64,000 nt of DNA from Ramlibacter lithotrophicus (GCF_012184415.1 NZ_VTOX01000002.1:434001-498000); one strand, 5' to 3'. Positions 9,154 through 17,912 are shown, counted from the first letter of the stretch. Program-made: numbers and translations. Notes: generated by a model from the letters alone, not told the origin.

Positions 9154-10410
9154 ATGACCGACCCCGACGCCGAAGGAAGCTGGCGCTGGCGCCACCTCCT
9201 GGCCGCCCCGCACCGCCCCGGCTTCTTCCTGGCCATGGTCGTGCTGGGCGCCTCCGCGCTCTGGTGGGCCGCCGTGCAACTGCAGCGGACCGGTCTGCTG
9301 CCCACGGTGCCGATGGCGCTGCCGCCGTCGCTGGTGCATGGCGCGGTGATGACCTTCGGCTTCTTTCCCCTCTTCTTTTGCGGCTTCCTGTTCACGGCGG
9401 GCCCACGCTGGCTCGGCGTGCGCCCGCCGGCCGTGCCGCGCCTGCTGCCGGCCCTCGCGGTGCAGGCGGCCGGCTGGCTGGTGTGGCTGGCGGGCAGCCA
9501 CGTCCACGCGGGGCTCGCGGCCGCCGGCCTGGTCCTCGCCGCCTCCGGCCTGCTGCGCGCGACGCTCCTGTTCTGGTCCCTGGTGCGGGCCAGCAGGGAG
9601 CACGACCGCGTCCATCCGCGACTGGCGGGCCTGGCGCTGGGCATCGGCTGCGCCGCGCTGGCAGCGCTGGCGGCGGCGGTCTGGGCCGGGGCCGTGTCGA
9701 CCGCGCACACGCTGGTGGCGTCAGCGCTGTGGGGCTTCGTGGCGCTGATGTTCGTCGCCGTCGGCCACCGGATGATTCCTTTCTTCGGTCCGCCGGGCGG
9801 CACGCGGCTCGCCGCGGCCGGCGAGTGGTCGGTGCTGTGGCTGCTGGCCGGAACGATGCTGTTCGAGGCGCTGGCCGCCTGGCTGCAGGCGTGGCTCACG
9901 GCGACACCGCTCTGGCAACTGGCCCGGGCCGTGCTCGAACTCGCCGCCGGCTCCGTGCTGCTGTGGCTGGCGGCCGCCTGGATCCGCGCGAGCAACCTCA
10001 GGATCCGGCTGCTCGCCATGCTGCACGCCGGCCTGGTGTGGATCGCGCTCGCGCTGCTGCTGCAGGCGGGAGCCGCGCTGCGCTCCTGGTCTTCGGGGGA
10101 CGCGGCGCTGCCGCTGGCCGGACTGCACGCGCTGGCGATGGGCGGACTCGGGTCGCTGATGCTGGCCATGGTCACGCGCGTGTCGGCGGCCCATGCGGGC
10201 CGGCCGCAAGTCGCCGACAACCTCGTGTGGACCCTGTTCTGGCTGCTGCAGGCGGCCACCATCATGCGCGTTGCGGCGACGCTGCCGCTGATGCCGGCGC
10301 AGCCCTTGCTCACGGCCGCCTCGGCGGTGTGGGCGGCAGTGGTGCTGGCCTGGGGAGTCCGCTATGGTTCGGGATATGGACGCATTGCCACTGCCGCCCG
10401 CCAGCGCTGA
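9154..10410 (+). CDS. nnrS: NnrS family multi-pass membrane protein
   Basis: NnrS is a heme- and copper-containing inner-membrane protein, found with denitrification genes, that protects cells under nitrosative stress. The 418-residue protein is almost entirely hydrophobic, with about twelve membrane segments. Family features include HRPGFFLAMVVLGASALWW at the start, LVHGAVMTFGFFPLFFCGFLFTAGPRW, GHRMIPFF near the middle, and LHALAMGGLGSLMLAMVTRV near the end; the conserved histidines in these are likely heme or metal ligands. The start is 14 bases after the nrdJ stop. The 3' end overlaps the next gene. Confidence 0.9.
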   Translation: MTDPDAEGSWRWRHLLAAPHRPGFFLAMVVLGASALWWAAVQLQRTGLLPTVPMALPPSLVHGAVMTFGFFPLFFCGFLFTAGPRWLGVRPPAVPRLLPALAVQAAGWLVWLAGSHVHAGLAAAGLVLAASGLLRATLLFWSLVRASREHDRVHPRLAGLALGIGCAALAALAAAVWAGAVSTAHTLVASALWGFVALMFVAVGHRMIPFFGPPGGTRLAAAGEWSVLWLLAGTMLFEALAAWLQAWLTATPLWQLARAVLELAAGSVLLWLAAAWIRASNLRIRLLAMLHAGLVWIALALLLQAGAALRSWSSGDAALPLAGLHALAMGGLGSLMLAMVTRVSAAHAGRPQVADNLVWTLFWLLQAATIMRVAATLPLMPAQPLLTAASAVWAAVVLAWGVRYGSGYGRIATAARQR

Positions 10411-10993
10411 ACCTGCCGCCTGCGCACAGTGGGTCTCGGCGCTCATCCAGCATCGGCAGACCATCCTGCCCAAGCGCCTGGGTGAGCCCGGGCCCGACGA
10501 CCGGCAGCTCGAACTGATCCTGCAGGCCGCGGCCGCCGCGCCCGACCACGGCGAGCTGTTGCCCTGGCGCTTCGTGCTCATACCCGCCGCGGCGCGGGCG
10601 CGCCTGGCGGAGGTGTTCGCCGCGGCACTGCTCGAACGCGATCCGGCCGCGGCGCAGGAGCAGGTGGCGCGAGCCCGCGAAAAGGCCTTCCGCGCCCCGG
10701 TGCTCATGCTGGCCATCGTGCGCATGGGTGCGCCCGGCGACGACGTTCCGCCGCCCGAACGGGTGCTCTCGGCCGGCTGCGCCATCCAGAACATGCTGCT
10801 GATGGCGACGGCACTGGGCTTCGGCTCGGCGCTGACCAGCGGCAAGGCCTTGCACGCGGCAGGGCTGCGCGCGCTCTTCGGGCTGGCGGACGAGGAGCAG
10901 GCAGTATGCTTCCTGAGCGTCGGCACCGCGGTGCGGCGCAAGCCGGGCCGCCAGCGCCCCGATCCCGCCCAGTTCGTCTCCACACTCCCATGA
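10364..10993 (+). CDS. Nitroreductase family protein
   Basis: The 209-residue protein is a compact FMN-dependent nitroreductase similar in layout to YdjA/RutE-type enzymes. Visible features are RQTILPKRL near the N-terminus (phosphate contacts to FMN), AAAAAPDHGELLPWRFVLI, and AIQNMLLMATALGFGSALTSG in the C-terminal half. The substrate is unknown; the family reduces nitro groups, quinones or unsaturated bonds. It starts 47 bases inside nnrS; an alternative ATG at 10376 would still overlap by 35. Coupling to nnrS and to nitrate genes suggests handling of nitro or nitroso by-products, but that is inference. Confidence 0.85.
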   Translation: MVRDMDALPLPPASAEPAACAQWVSALIQHRQTILPKRLGEPGPDDRQLELILQAAAAAPDHGELLPWRFVLIPAAARARLAEVFAAALLERDPAAAQEQVARAREKAFRAPVLMLAIVRMGAPGDDVPPPERVLSAGCAIQNMLLMATALGFGSALTSGKALHAAGLRALFGLADEEQAVCFLSVGTAVRRKPGRQRPDPAQFVSTLP

Positions 10994-11538
10994 CCCAGCC
11001 CATTCGCATGTCGTCCCTGCTGCCGGGACCGGCGCCCGGCTTCGAGCAGCCGTTCGAGATGCTCGAGGCCTGCCACGAGCGCGTGCACCGCATGTTGGAC
11101 CTGCTGGAGCGGCTGCGCGGCTACCTGCCCGACCATGGCGCCGACAGCAGCGCCCGCGACGCCGCCCGCGACGTGATGCGCTACTTCGACCAGGCGGCGC
11201 CGAACCACCACCGGGACGAGGAACTGCACGTGTTCCCGCCGCTGCTGGCGGGCGGCGATGCCGACACCGCGGCGCTGGTGCGGCGGCTGCAGCAGGACCA
11301 TGTGCAGATGGAGTCCTCGTGGCAGGCCGCGCGCGCGGTGCTCGCCCGCATCGAAGCCGGCGTACTGGCGGTGCTGGCGCCGGCCGACGAAGCCGCGCTG
11401 GAAGCCTTCGCCGGCCTCTACGACGGCCACATCGAAGCCGAGGAGGCGATCGTCTATCCCGCCGCAGCGGCCTTGCTCGACGAGCCGGCCCAGGCGGCGA
11501 TGGGCGAGGAGATGATGCGCCGCCGCGGCGTGAGATAG
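10990..11538 (+). CDS. Hemerythrin HHE-domain protein
   Basis: The 182-residue protein has a four-helix hemerythrin fold that binds a di-iron site. The ligand pattern is readable: HERVH in helix 1, NHHRDEELHVFPPL in helix 2, QQDHVQME in helix 3 and DGHIEAEEAIVYP in helix 4. Proteins of this class bind oxygen or NO, or help repair iron centres. Its ATG overlaps the nitroreductase stop by four bases; an in-frame extension upstream to 10906 lies over the nitroreductase gene and is disregarded. It closes a plus-strand unit that begins with nitronate monooxygenase and converges on the next gene with an 11-base gap. Confidence 0.88.
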   Translation: MTQPIRMSSLLPGPAPGFEQPFEMLEACHERVHRMLDLLERLRGYLPDHGADSSARDAARDVMRYFDQAAPNHHRDEELHVFPPLLAGGDADTAALVRRLQQDHVQMESSWQAARAVLARIEAGVLAVLAPADEAALEAFAGLYDGHIEAEEAIVYPAAAALLDEPAQAAMGEEMMRRRGVR

Positions 11539-11549
11539 GGAGCGCGCCT

Positions 11550-12833
11550 TCAGCGGATGCGCGGCGGCGCTTCCAGCTGCTCAGGCGTCGTGAAATAGGC
11601 GGCCGACGATCCCTGCCGCTCGCGCGCGAGCGACAGTTCCTGGCGCGCGATCGTGCGCAGGTGCACCTCGTCGGGCCCGTCCAGGAAGCGCATCGCCCGG
11701 CCCCAGGTCCACAGCCAGGCCAGCGGCGTGTCCGGCGACATGCCCATCGCGCCGAAGATCTGCATCGCGCGGTCCGCCACCCGCGTCTGCAGCCGGGCCG
11801 CCACCACCTTGATCGCGGCGACCTCGGCACGCAACGCACGCGAAGGCAGGCCCTCGCGCTGGTCGAGGCTCCAGGCGGCGTGCAGCACCAGCAGGCGGGC
11901 CTGGTCGATCTCCAGCCGCGACTCGGCGATCCAGTCCTGCACGTTGGCCTGGTCCGCCAGGTACTTGCCGAACGCGCGCCGCTCCAGGGCGCGGTCGCAC
12001 GCGAGCTCCAGCGCCAGTTCGCACTGGCCGATGGTGCGCATGCAGTGGTGCACCCGGCCCGGTCCGAGGCGCGCCTGCGCCATCGCGAACCCCTGGCCCC
12101 ACGCGCCCAGCAGGTTCTCGGCCGGCACGCGCACGTTGCGCAGCAGCAGTTCGCAATGGCCCTCGGGCGAGCGGTGCTGCATGATCGGGATGTTGCGCAC
12201 GACCTCGACGCCCTTGGTGTCGAGCGGCACCAGCACCATGCTGTGGCCGTCGTGGCCGGCCGCCGGCTCCTCGCCCTCGTTGCGGCACATCACGATCAGC
12301 AGCCGGCACTGCGGATGGGCGACGCCGGTGATGAACCACTTGCGGCCGTTGAGCACCAGCTTGTCGCCTTCCTTCCGGACCGAAGTCTGCAGGTTGGTCG
12401 GGTCCGACGACGCGACGTCGGGCTCCGACATCGCGAACGCCGAACGGATGCGGCCTTCCAGCAGCGGCATCAGCCACTGCAGCCGCTGCGGCTCCGTCGC
12501 GTTCTGCTGCAGCAGCTCCATGTTGCCGCTGTCGGGCGCGCTGCAGTTGAAAACTTCCGCCGACCAGGGCAGCCGCCCCATCGCCTGCGCCAGCGGCGCG
12601 TAGTCCAGGTTGGACAGCCGGGTGCCGGGCTCGTCGTCGCGCAGCCCCGGCAGGCACAGGTTCCACAGTCCCTCGGCCCGGGCCAGGTCCTTCAGGTCCT
12701 GCAGGAATGGCGGCGGCACGCCCTCGGCCGCGCAGCGGTGCCAGGCGGCGTTGTACGGCAGCACGAAGCGGTCGATGAACGCCTCCAGCTGCTGCAGCCA
12801 GGCGCGCGCTTTCGGGGACGGCTCGAAATCCAT
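11550..12833 (-). CDS. Acyl-CoA dehydrogenase family protein
   Basis: This 427-residue flavoenzyme has the full acyl-CoA dehydrogenase architecture and most resembles the ACAD10/11-like branch. Seen are LEGRIRSAFAMSEPDVASSD (FAD/substrate loop), LNGRKWFITG, GPGRVHHCMRTIG, RAFGKYLADQANVQ and AMQIFGAMGMS. The C-terminus has GPDEVHLRTIARQEL. The substrate cannot be read from sequence. It is the last gene on the minus strand after malonyl-CoA synthetase, separated by 112 bases, so it may belong to the malonate operon or be independent. Confidence 0.9.
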   Translation of the reverse strand: MDFEPSPKARAWLQQLEAFIDRFVLPYNAAWHRCAAEGVPPPFLQDLKDLARAEGLWNLCLPGLRDDEPGTRLSNLDYAPLAQAMGRLPWSAEVFNCSAPDSGNMELLQQNATEPQRLQWLMPLLEGRIRSAFAMSEPDVASSDPTNLQTSVRKEGDKLVLNGRKWFITGVAHPQCRLLIVMCRNEGEEPAAGHDGHSMVLVPLDTKGVEVVRNIPIMQHRSPEGHCELLLRNVRVPAENLLGAWGQGFAMAQARLGPGRVHHCMRTIGQCELALELACDRALERRAFGKYLADQANVQDWIAESRLEIDQARLLVLHAAWSLDQREGLPSRALRAEVAAIKVVAARLQTRVADRAMQIFGAMGMSPDTPLAWLWTWGRAMRFLDGPDEVHLRTIARQELSLARERQGSSAAYFTTPEQLEAPPRIR

Positions 12834-12945
12834 CGGGGCAGCTTAGGGGGCGCCGCCGGCACGCCGGATGACATCCGTCAAGGTTTGCGGCGCGCAGTTG
12901 TCGCCTAGGCTACAACCAGCGCGCCCGCAGGCGTCCTGGGAGCCT

Positions 12946-14472
12946 TCAGGCGAACAACTGCTTGTGCTGCTCGCGCAGGAGGTTCTTCTGCACCTTGCCC
13001 ATGGTGTTGCGCGGCAGTTCGTCGACGACGAAACAGCGCTTGGGGATCTTGAAGTTGGCCAGTTGCGACTTGAGCTTCGCGAGGATTTCCTCGCCGTCGA
13101 GCCTCATCCCCGGCCTGGGAATCACCACGGCCACGCCGACCTCGCCGAAGTCCGGATGGGGCACGCCCACCAGCGCGCTTTCCGCGACGCCCGGCAGCTC
13201 GTTGATGTAGCCCTCGACCTCGGCCGGGTACACGTTGTAGCCGCCGCTGATGATCAGGTCCTTGCTGCGCCCGACGATGGTCACATAGCCGTCGCGGTCG
13301 ATCCTGCCGACGTCGCCGGTCCTGAACCACCCGTCGTGGGTGAACTCCTCCTTCGTCTTCTCGGGCATGCGCCAGTAGCCCTTGAACACGTTCGGCCCGG
13401 TGACCTGGATGCCGCCGATCTCGCCCGCAGGAACGTCCTGGCCGGCCTCGTCGCGCACACGCACGCCCACGCCGGGCAACGGAAAGCCGACGGTGCCGGC
13501 GCGCCGCTCGCCTTGCGCGGCGTCGTACGGATTCGAGGTCAGCATGATCGTCTCGCTCATGCCGTAGCGCTCCAGGATCGTGTGGCCGGTGCGCTCCTTC
13601 CAGGCATTGAAGGTCTCGGGCAGCAGAGGCGCCGAGCCGGAGATGAACAGGCGCATGTTCCGGCACACCACCTTGTTCAGGCGCGCCTCGGCCAGCATGC
13701 GCGTATAGAGCGTGGGAACGCCCATGAACACGGTGGCGTCGGGGAGGCGCTCGATCACCCGCTTCGGGTCGAACTTGCCGAACCAGATCATCCTGCTGCC
13801 GTTCAGCAGCGCGCCGTGGATGGCAACGAACAGGCCGTGCACGTGGAAGATCGGGAGGGCGTGGATCAGCACGTCGCCCTGCTGCCAGCCCCAATAGTCC
13901 TTGAGCACCTGCGCGTTCGACAGCATGTTGCCGTGCGTCAGCATTGCGCCCTTGCTGCGGCCGGTCGTACCGCTGGTGTAGACGATGCACGCGAGATCGT
14001 CGGCGCCCGCCGGCGCGATCTCGTGCCGGTCGCCGCAATGCGCCGCCCGCTCCAGCAGCGAGCCGGTCCGGTCGTCGTCGAGCGTGAACACGTGGTGCGT
14101 GCCGGCCTTGAACGCGAGCTTGCTGACCCAGCCGAAATTCCTGCTGGTGCACACCACCACCGCCGGCTCCGCGTTGCCGATGAAGTACTCGATCTCGGCG
14201 CTCTGGTAGGCGGTGTTGAGCGGCAGGAACACATGGCCGGCCCGCAAGGTGCCCAGGTACAGCATCATCGCTTCGACCGACTTCTCGACCTGCACCGCGA
14301 TGCGCGACGCCGGCGGAAGTTGGAGCGACTGCAGCAGGTTGGCGATCATCGCCGTCGCACGGTCGAGGTCGCGCCAGGAGTAGACGAGCCCGGCGTCGGT
14401 CTCGACGGCCGCCGCGTCGAGGTCCGCGGGGAACGCGGCGCGCAGCGCGGCGAAGAGGTTCTCTTGCTTCAT
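12946..14472 (-). CDS. matB: Malonyl-CoA synthetase (malonate-CoA ligase)
   Basis: The 508-residue AMP-forming ligase joins malonate to CoA. The AMP-binding P-loop YTSGTTGRSKGAMLTHGN is at about residues 165-182, followed by SGSAPLLPETFNAW, ERYGMSETIM, GWFRTGDVGRID and the C-terminal catalytic lysine region PRNTMGKVQKNLLR. The malonate assignment rests on overall similarity to MatB and on the adjacent malonyl-CoA decarboxylase and GntR regulator. The start at 14472 gives the usual MatB N-terminus; the frame stays open 14 codons further upstream without a good ribosome site. A related fatty-acyl ligase function is the main alternative. Confidence 0.88.
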   Translation of the reverse strand: MKQENLFAALRAAFPADLDAAAVETDAGLVYSWRDLDRATAMIANLLQSLQLPPASRIAVQVEKSVEAMMLYLGTLRAGHVFLPLNTAYQSAEIEYFIGNAEPAVVVCTSRNFGWVSKLAFKAGTHHVFTLDDDRTGSLLERAAHCGDRHEIAPAGADDLACIVYTSGTTGRSKGAMLTHGNMLSNAQVLKDYWGWQQGDVLIHALPIFHVHGLFVAIHGALLNGSRMIWFGKFDPKRVIERLPDATVFMGVPTLYTRMLAEARLNKVVCRNMRLFISGSAPLLPETFNAWKERTGHTILERYGMSETIMLTSNPYDAAQGERRAGTVGFPLPGVGVRVRDEAGQDVPAGEIGGIQVTGPNVFKGYWRMPEKTKEEFTHDGWFRTGDVGRIDRDGYVTIVGRSKDLIISGGYNVYPAEVEGYINELPGVAESALVGVPHPDFGEVGVAVVIPRPGMRLDGEEILAKLKSQLANFKIPKRCFVVDELPRNTMGKVQKNLLREQHKQLFA

Positions 14473-14596
14473 CGTGACATTTCTTCGAAAGGGGCGCGGC
14501 ACGCCGGCCCGCACGACCGGCGGCGCGCCCGGTGGCCGCCCTGTTTTCCCTGTTGTCCGGCCGCGACCCGCCCCGAGCGGGTGCCGCAGCGCGCCG

Positions 14597-15580
14597 TCAA
14601 TCGATGCGTGCGCCCGACACCTTCACCACGTTGGCCCAGCGCTTGATCTCGCCGTTCACGAGCGCGGCAAACTGCTGCTGGCCGAGGTTCGGGAACTCGG
14701 CGCCCTGGTTGGCCCAGACCGCCTTCAATTCATCCGATTGCACCGCCTTGCGAACCTCGTCGATGATGCGCGCCTGCGCGTCCGCGGGCGTGCCCTTGGG
14801 CGCCCACAGTCCGTACCAGGTCGTGACGGTGTAGTCGGGAAGGCCGACTTCGGCCGCGCAAGGCACGTCCGGCAGGGCCGGGTTGCGCTTGGCGCCGGAG
14901 ACCATCAAGGCCCTGGTTCGGCCGCCCTTGATGTGGCCCGCCGACGAGCCCAAACCGTCGAACATCATGTCGACGTTGCCGGCGATGAGGTCCTGCAGCG
15001 CGGGACCGGCGCCGCGGTACGGGATGTGCGTGATGAACGTCTTCGTCTGCTGCTTGAACAGCTCGCCGGCGAGGTGGTGCGACGTGCCGCTCCCGGCGGA
15101 ACCGTAGTTGTACTTGCCCGGGTTGCGCCGCAGCATCTCGACGAATGCCTTGAAGTCGGCCGCAGCCACCCGCTTGGGGTTGACGACGACGACCTGCGGC
15201 ACCGTCGCGACGACGGTGAGCGGCACGAAGTCCTTCTCCAGGTCGTAGTCCAGCTTCGGATACATCGACGGGGCGATCGTGTGGTGCACGGCCCCCATGA
15301 ACAGCGAGTAACCGTCGTTCGGAAGTCGCGCCGCCAGGCTCGCGCCCACGGTGCCGCCGGCCCCGCCCCGGTTGTCGATGATCAGCTGCTTGCCGGTCTG
15401 CTTCGCGAACTGCGCCGCCAGCGGACGCGCGAACGCATCGGTCCCGCCGCCGGCGGGGAACGGAACGACCACCGTCACCGGCTTGGCCGGCCAGGACTGC
15501 GCGCGAGCGATGGGCAGCAGCGAGGCGGCGCCCGCAACTCCCGCCGCACGCAGGACCGCGCGACGTGAAATCCAGTTCAT
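14597..15580 (-). CDS. Bug/TctC-family periplasmic substrate-binding protein (orphan receptor)
   Basis: The 327-residue receptor has a twin-arginine-like leader (SRRAVLRAAG) ending near residue 28, then the Bug fold: ITVVVPFPAGGGTD-like start (KPVTVVVPFPAGGGTD), NRGGAGGTVG, PDGYSLFMG-like (PNDGYSLFMG) and YGSAGSGTSHHLAGELF. Bug proteins bind carboxylates in the periplasm for tripartite tricarboxylate transporters. No matching TctA/TctB genes lie next to it. Because it sits between malonyl-CoA decarboxylase and malonyl-CoA synthetase, malonate or another dicarboxylate is the likely ligand. It may use membrane partners encoded elsewhere. Confidence 0.9.
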   Translation of the reverse strand: MNWISRRAVLRAAGVAGAASLLPIARAQSWPAKPVTVVVPFPAGGGTDAFARPLAAQFAKQTGKQLIIDNRGGAGGTVGASLAARLPNDGYSLFMGAVHHTIAPSMYPKLDYDLEKDFVPLTVVATVPQVVVVNPKRVAAADFKAFVEMLRRNPGKYNYGSAGSGTSHHLAGELFKQQTKTFITHIPYRGAGPALQDLIAGNVDMMFDGLGSSAGHIKGGRTRALMVSGAKRNPALPDVPCAAEVGLPDYTVTTWYGLWAPKGTPADAQARIIDEVRKAVQSDELKAVWANQGAEFPNLGQQQFAALVNGEIKRWANVVKVSGARID

Positions 15581-15619
15581 GACTTGTCTCCCTTGGGTTT
15601 TTCGATGGAACGGACGCGA

Positions 15620-17062
15620 CTATAAATACAAGTCCTCGACGGCGCCCGAAACCGGGATTTCGCCGCCGGCCAGCATGGCGCGGTGCTTGTCCAGCCGCTT
15701 GAGGTCGTACAGGTAATTGACCATCAGCCCGTACGACTGCTTCACGCCCTTGGACGAAGGATCGCCGCCCCAGTTGAGGCGCTCGACGCGGGCGCCATTG
15801 CCCAGGTGGAAACGCGCCACCGGATCCACCGGCTTGCCGTCCTGCCACTGGTGGCCCAGGTATTCCGCGGCACAGCGCATCAGCATCCCCCGTACCGGCG
15901 ACTTCGCTTCGAGGGCAAGCGGCTTGTCCCAGGCCGCCAGCAATTGCTGCGCCGTGAGCTCGCCGCCCAGGACCCTGGCCAGCTCCGCGCGCGGCCGGGG
16001 CTCCAGGCGCTCCAGCAGCGTGCCGATGTTGCGGCTCAGCCATGCGCGCAGGCCCGGGACCGGCGAGAGGGTGGCGAAGGTCTTGAGGCGCGGAAACTCT
16101 TCCTTCAGCGTTTCCACCACGCGCTTGATCAGCGAGTCGCCGAAGCTCACGCCGCGCAGCCCGGGCTGCGTGCTGCTGATCGAATAGAAGATGGCCGTGG
16201 TCGCGCGGCCCAGGTCGCTCGGCGCGGCGGACTCGTCCAGCAGCGGCGTGATGCAGCCGGACAGCCCATCGGCCAGCGCGACTTCCACGAAGATCAGCGG
16301 CTCCCCGTCCAGCCGCGGATGGAAGAAGCCGTAGCAGCGGCGGTCGCTGTCCAGGCGGTTCTTCATGTCGGCCCACCCGCGCACGTCGTGCACCGCCTCG
16401 TACCTGATCAGTTTCTCGATCAGCGACGCCGGCGAGTCCCAGCTGATGCGCCGCAGTTCCAGGAAGGCGACGTCGAACCAGGTCGAGAACAGGTTCTCCA
16501 GTTCCGCGTCCAGCGGCGCCAGCCGCTTGTCGGCCTTCAGGTGCGGCAGCAGCTCGGCGCGCAGGTCGACCAGGAAACGCATGCCTTCGGGGAACACGGC
16601 GAAGCGCTGCAGGAGCCGGGTCCGCGGCGAGACCAGCGCCTTGCGCAGGCGGATCTCGGCCTGCCCTTCCTCGGGCGTGCCTTGCGCCGCCTCGTACTGG
16701 TCGCGCACCGCCTTGAGCTTGCGGGCATCGGGCGCGAACTGCTCGCTCATGAGCAGCCAGCCGTCGCGCCGCGCCTCCAGCGGCGCCTGCGCGTACCACT
16801 CGGCAAAGGCCCTGGCGAGGCGGCCCGCCTCCACTTCGCTCACCTGCGGATCGACGATGGCCTGCAACTCGGTGAGCGTGCGGCGCAGCACCCGTGGCGA
16901 CAGCGCCTCCTGGCGCCGGCGCAGCGTCGCCTGCAGGCGCTCGCGCGTGGTCCGCTGCGGGGCCTTGGCCTCGCCCGGCACCCGCGGCGACGCCGCCGCC
17001 GTGGTTTCGAGGGTCGGCCGCAGCAGCGCCACGCTGCGCGCCAGCCAGTCGGTCGCGTTCAT
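15620..17062 (-). CDS. Malonyl-CoA decarboxylase
   Basis: The 480-residue enzyme converts malonyl-CoA to acetyl-CoA and CO2. The N-terminal half is helical; the C-terminal catalytic half shows FFHPRLDGEPLIFVEVAL, YSISSTQPGLRGVSFG, FATLSPVPGL, FHLGNGARVERLNW and QSYGLMVNYLYDL, all hallmarks of the family. The ATG at 17062 is preceded by GGAGAG at a good distance; a GTG two codons earlier touches that site. With matB it forms the classic malonate assimilation pair: malonate to malonyl-CoA to acetyl-CoA. It is 70 bases downstream of the gntR gene in the same direction. Confidence 0.94.
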   Translation of the reverse strand: MNATDWLARSVALLRPTLETTAAASPRVPGEAKAPQRTTRERLQATLRRRQEALSPRVLRRTLTELQAIVDPQVSEVEAGRLARAFAEWYAQAPLEARRDGWLLMSEQFAPDARKLKAVRDQYEAAQGTPEEGQAEIRLRKALVSPRTRLLQRFAVFPEGMRFLVDLRAELLPHLKADKRLAPLDAELENLFSTWFDVAFLELRRISWDSPASLIEKLIRYEAVHDVRGWADMKNRLDSDRRCYGFFHPRLDGEPLIFVEVALADGLSGCITPLLDESAAPSDLGRATTAIFYSISSTQPGLRGVSFGDSLIKRVVETLKEEFPRLKTFATLSPVPGLRAWLSRNIGTLLERLEPRPRAELARVLGGELTAQQLLAAWDKPLALEAKSPVRGMLMRCAAEYLGHQWQDGKPVDPVARFHLGNGARVERLNWGGDPSSKGVKQSYGLMVNYLYDLKRLDKHRAMLAGGEIPVSGAVEDLYL

Positions 17063-17132
17063 TCGCACCTCTCCGGTTCACTATGGAGCAATGCACGCGG
17101 CCTTGCCCGGACCTCTTGCACGAAGCCGCGCT

Positions 17133-17816
17133 TCATTGGACGCGCCTTCCCAGCCGGTTGCGCGCGAGCTCGCGCAGCGCCTCGCGCTGGCGCTCCAGGT
17201 GGACCCGCATGGCGGCCTCGGCGGCGGCCGCATCGCGCGTCCGCAGCGCGGCGAACACCGCCTGGTGCTCGGCGAGGCTCTCCTCGAGCCGCCCCGGGGC
17301 ATGCAGTTGCTGCAGGCGGGCGAGCTTGACGATCTTGCGCAGGTCGCCGATCACCTGGGCCAGCCAGCGGTTGCCGGCCAGGCTGATGATGGCCTCGTGG
17401 ATCGCGTAGTTCGCGGCGTAGTAGTCGTTGATGCGGCGCGCCCTGGCATGCCGTGCCAGCTTGTCGTGCAGCGCCTCCAGCGCCTGCAGGTCGGCGTCGC
17501 TCGCATGCAGCGCCGCCTCGAACGCGCAACGCCCTTCCAGCATGGTGAGCACGGGGAAGATCTCGTCCAGGTCCTGCTCGGTGACCTCGTTGACGAAGCA
17601 GCCGCGGCGCGGCTCGTGCCGCACCAGCCCTTCCGCGGTCAGCACCTTCAGCGCCTCGCGCAGCGGGGTGCGCGAAATGTCCATCTGCTCGGCCAGCGCG
17701 GGCTCGTCCAGGAAGCTGCCCGGCGTCAGTTCGCCCGAGAAGATGCGCTCGCGCAGCTGCTGCGCCACTTCGTCGTGGAGCGAGCTGGAGATCAGGCGCA
17801 TGGTCGTGGGGGCCAT
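17133..17816 (-). CDS. GntR-family (FadR/FCD subgroup) regulator of the malonate genes
   Basis: The 227-residue repressor has an N-terminal winged helix (HDEVAQQLRERIFSGELTPG, then PALAEQMDISRTPLREALKV at about residues 39-58) and a C-terminal helical FCD effector domain with the metal-ligand pattern NYAIHEAI, EEHQAVF-like (AEHQAVFAAL) and AMRVHLERQ. It heads the minus-strand operon that continues with malonyl-CoA decarboxylase, so it most likely is the MatR-type sensor of malonate or malonyl-CoA. The start codon touches a 28-bp palindrome that also covers the likely -10 box, indicating autoregulation. An ATG five codons later is a possible alternative start. Confidence 0.9.
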   Translation of the reverse strand: MAPTTMRLISSSLHDEVAQQLRERIFSGELTPGSFLDEPALAEQMDISRTPLREALKVLTAEGLVRHEPRRGCFVNEVTEQDLDEIFPVLTMLEGRCAFEAALHASDADLQALEALHDKLARHARARRINDYYAANYAIHEAIISLAGNRWLAQVIGDLRKIVKLARLQQLHAPGRLEESLAEHQAVFAALRTRDAAAAEAAMRVHLERQREALRELARNRLGRRVQ

Positions 17817-17842
17817 AATTTCGCGTAATTACGGGAAATTAT
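17815..17842 (-). promoter_or_regulatory. Near-perfect palindromic operator over the gntR/malonate promoter
   Basis: Arms ATAATTTC (17815-17822) and GAAATTAT (17835-17842) flank the 10-bp self-complementary core CGTAATTACG; only one symmetric pair mismatches over 28 bases. A -10-like CATAAT on the minus strand (17838-17843) overlaps one arm, so bound protein would block the promoter. AT-rich palindromes of this kind are typical GntR targets; binding by the adjacent regulator is inferred. Confidence 0.65.
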
Positions 17843-17912
17843 GGGTCGACCGCCGCGGTCCGTGGGCCGGGCGCGGGAAACTACCTACCCGAATCGGCGC
17901 GACCGGCGGGCG

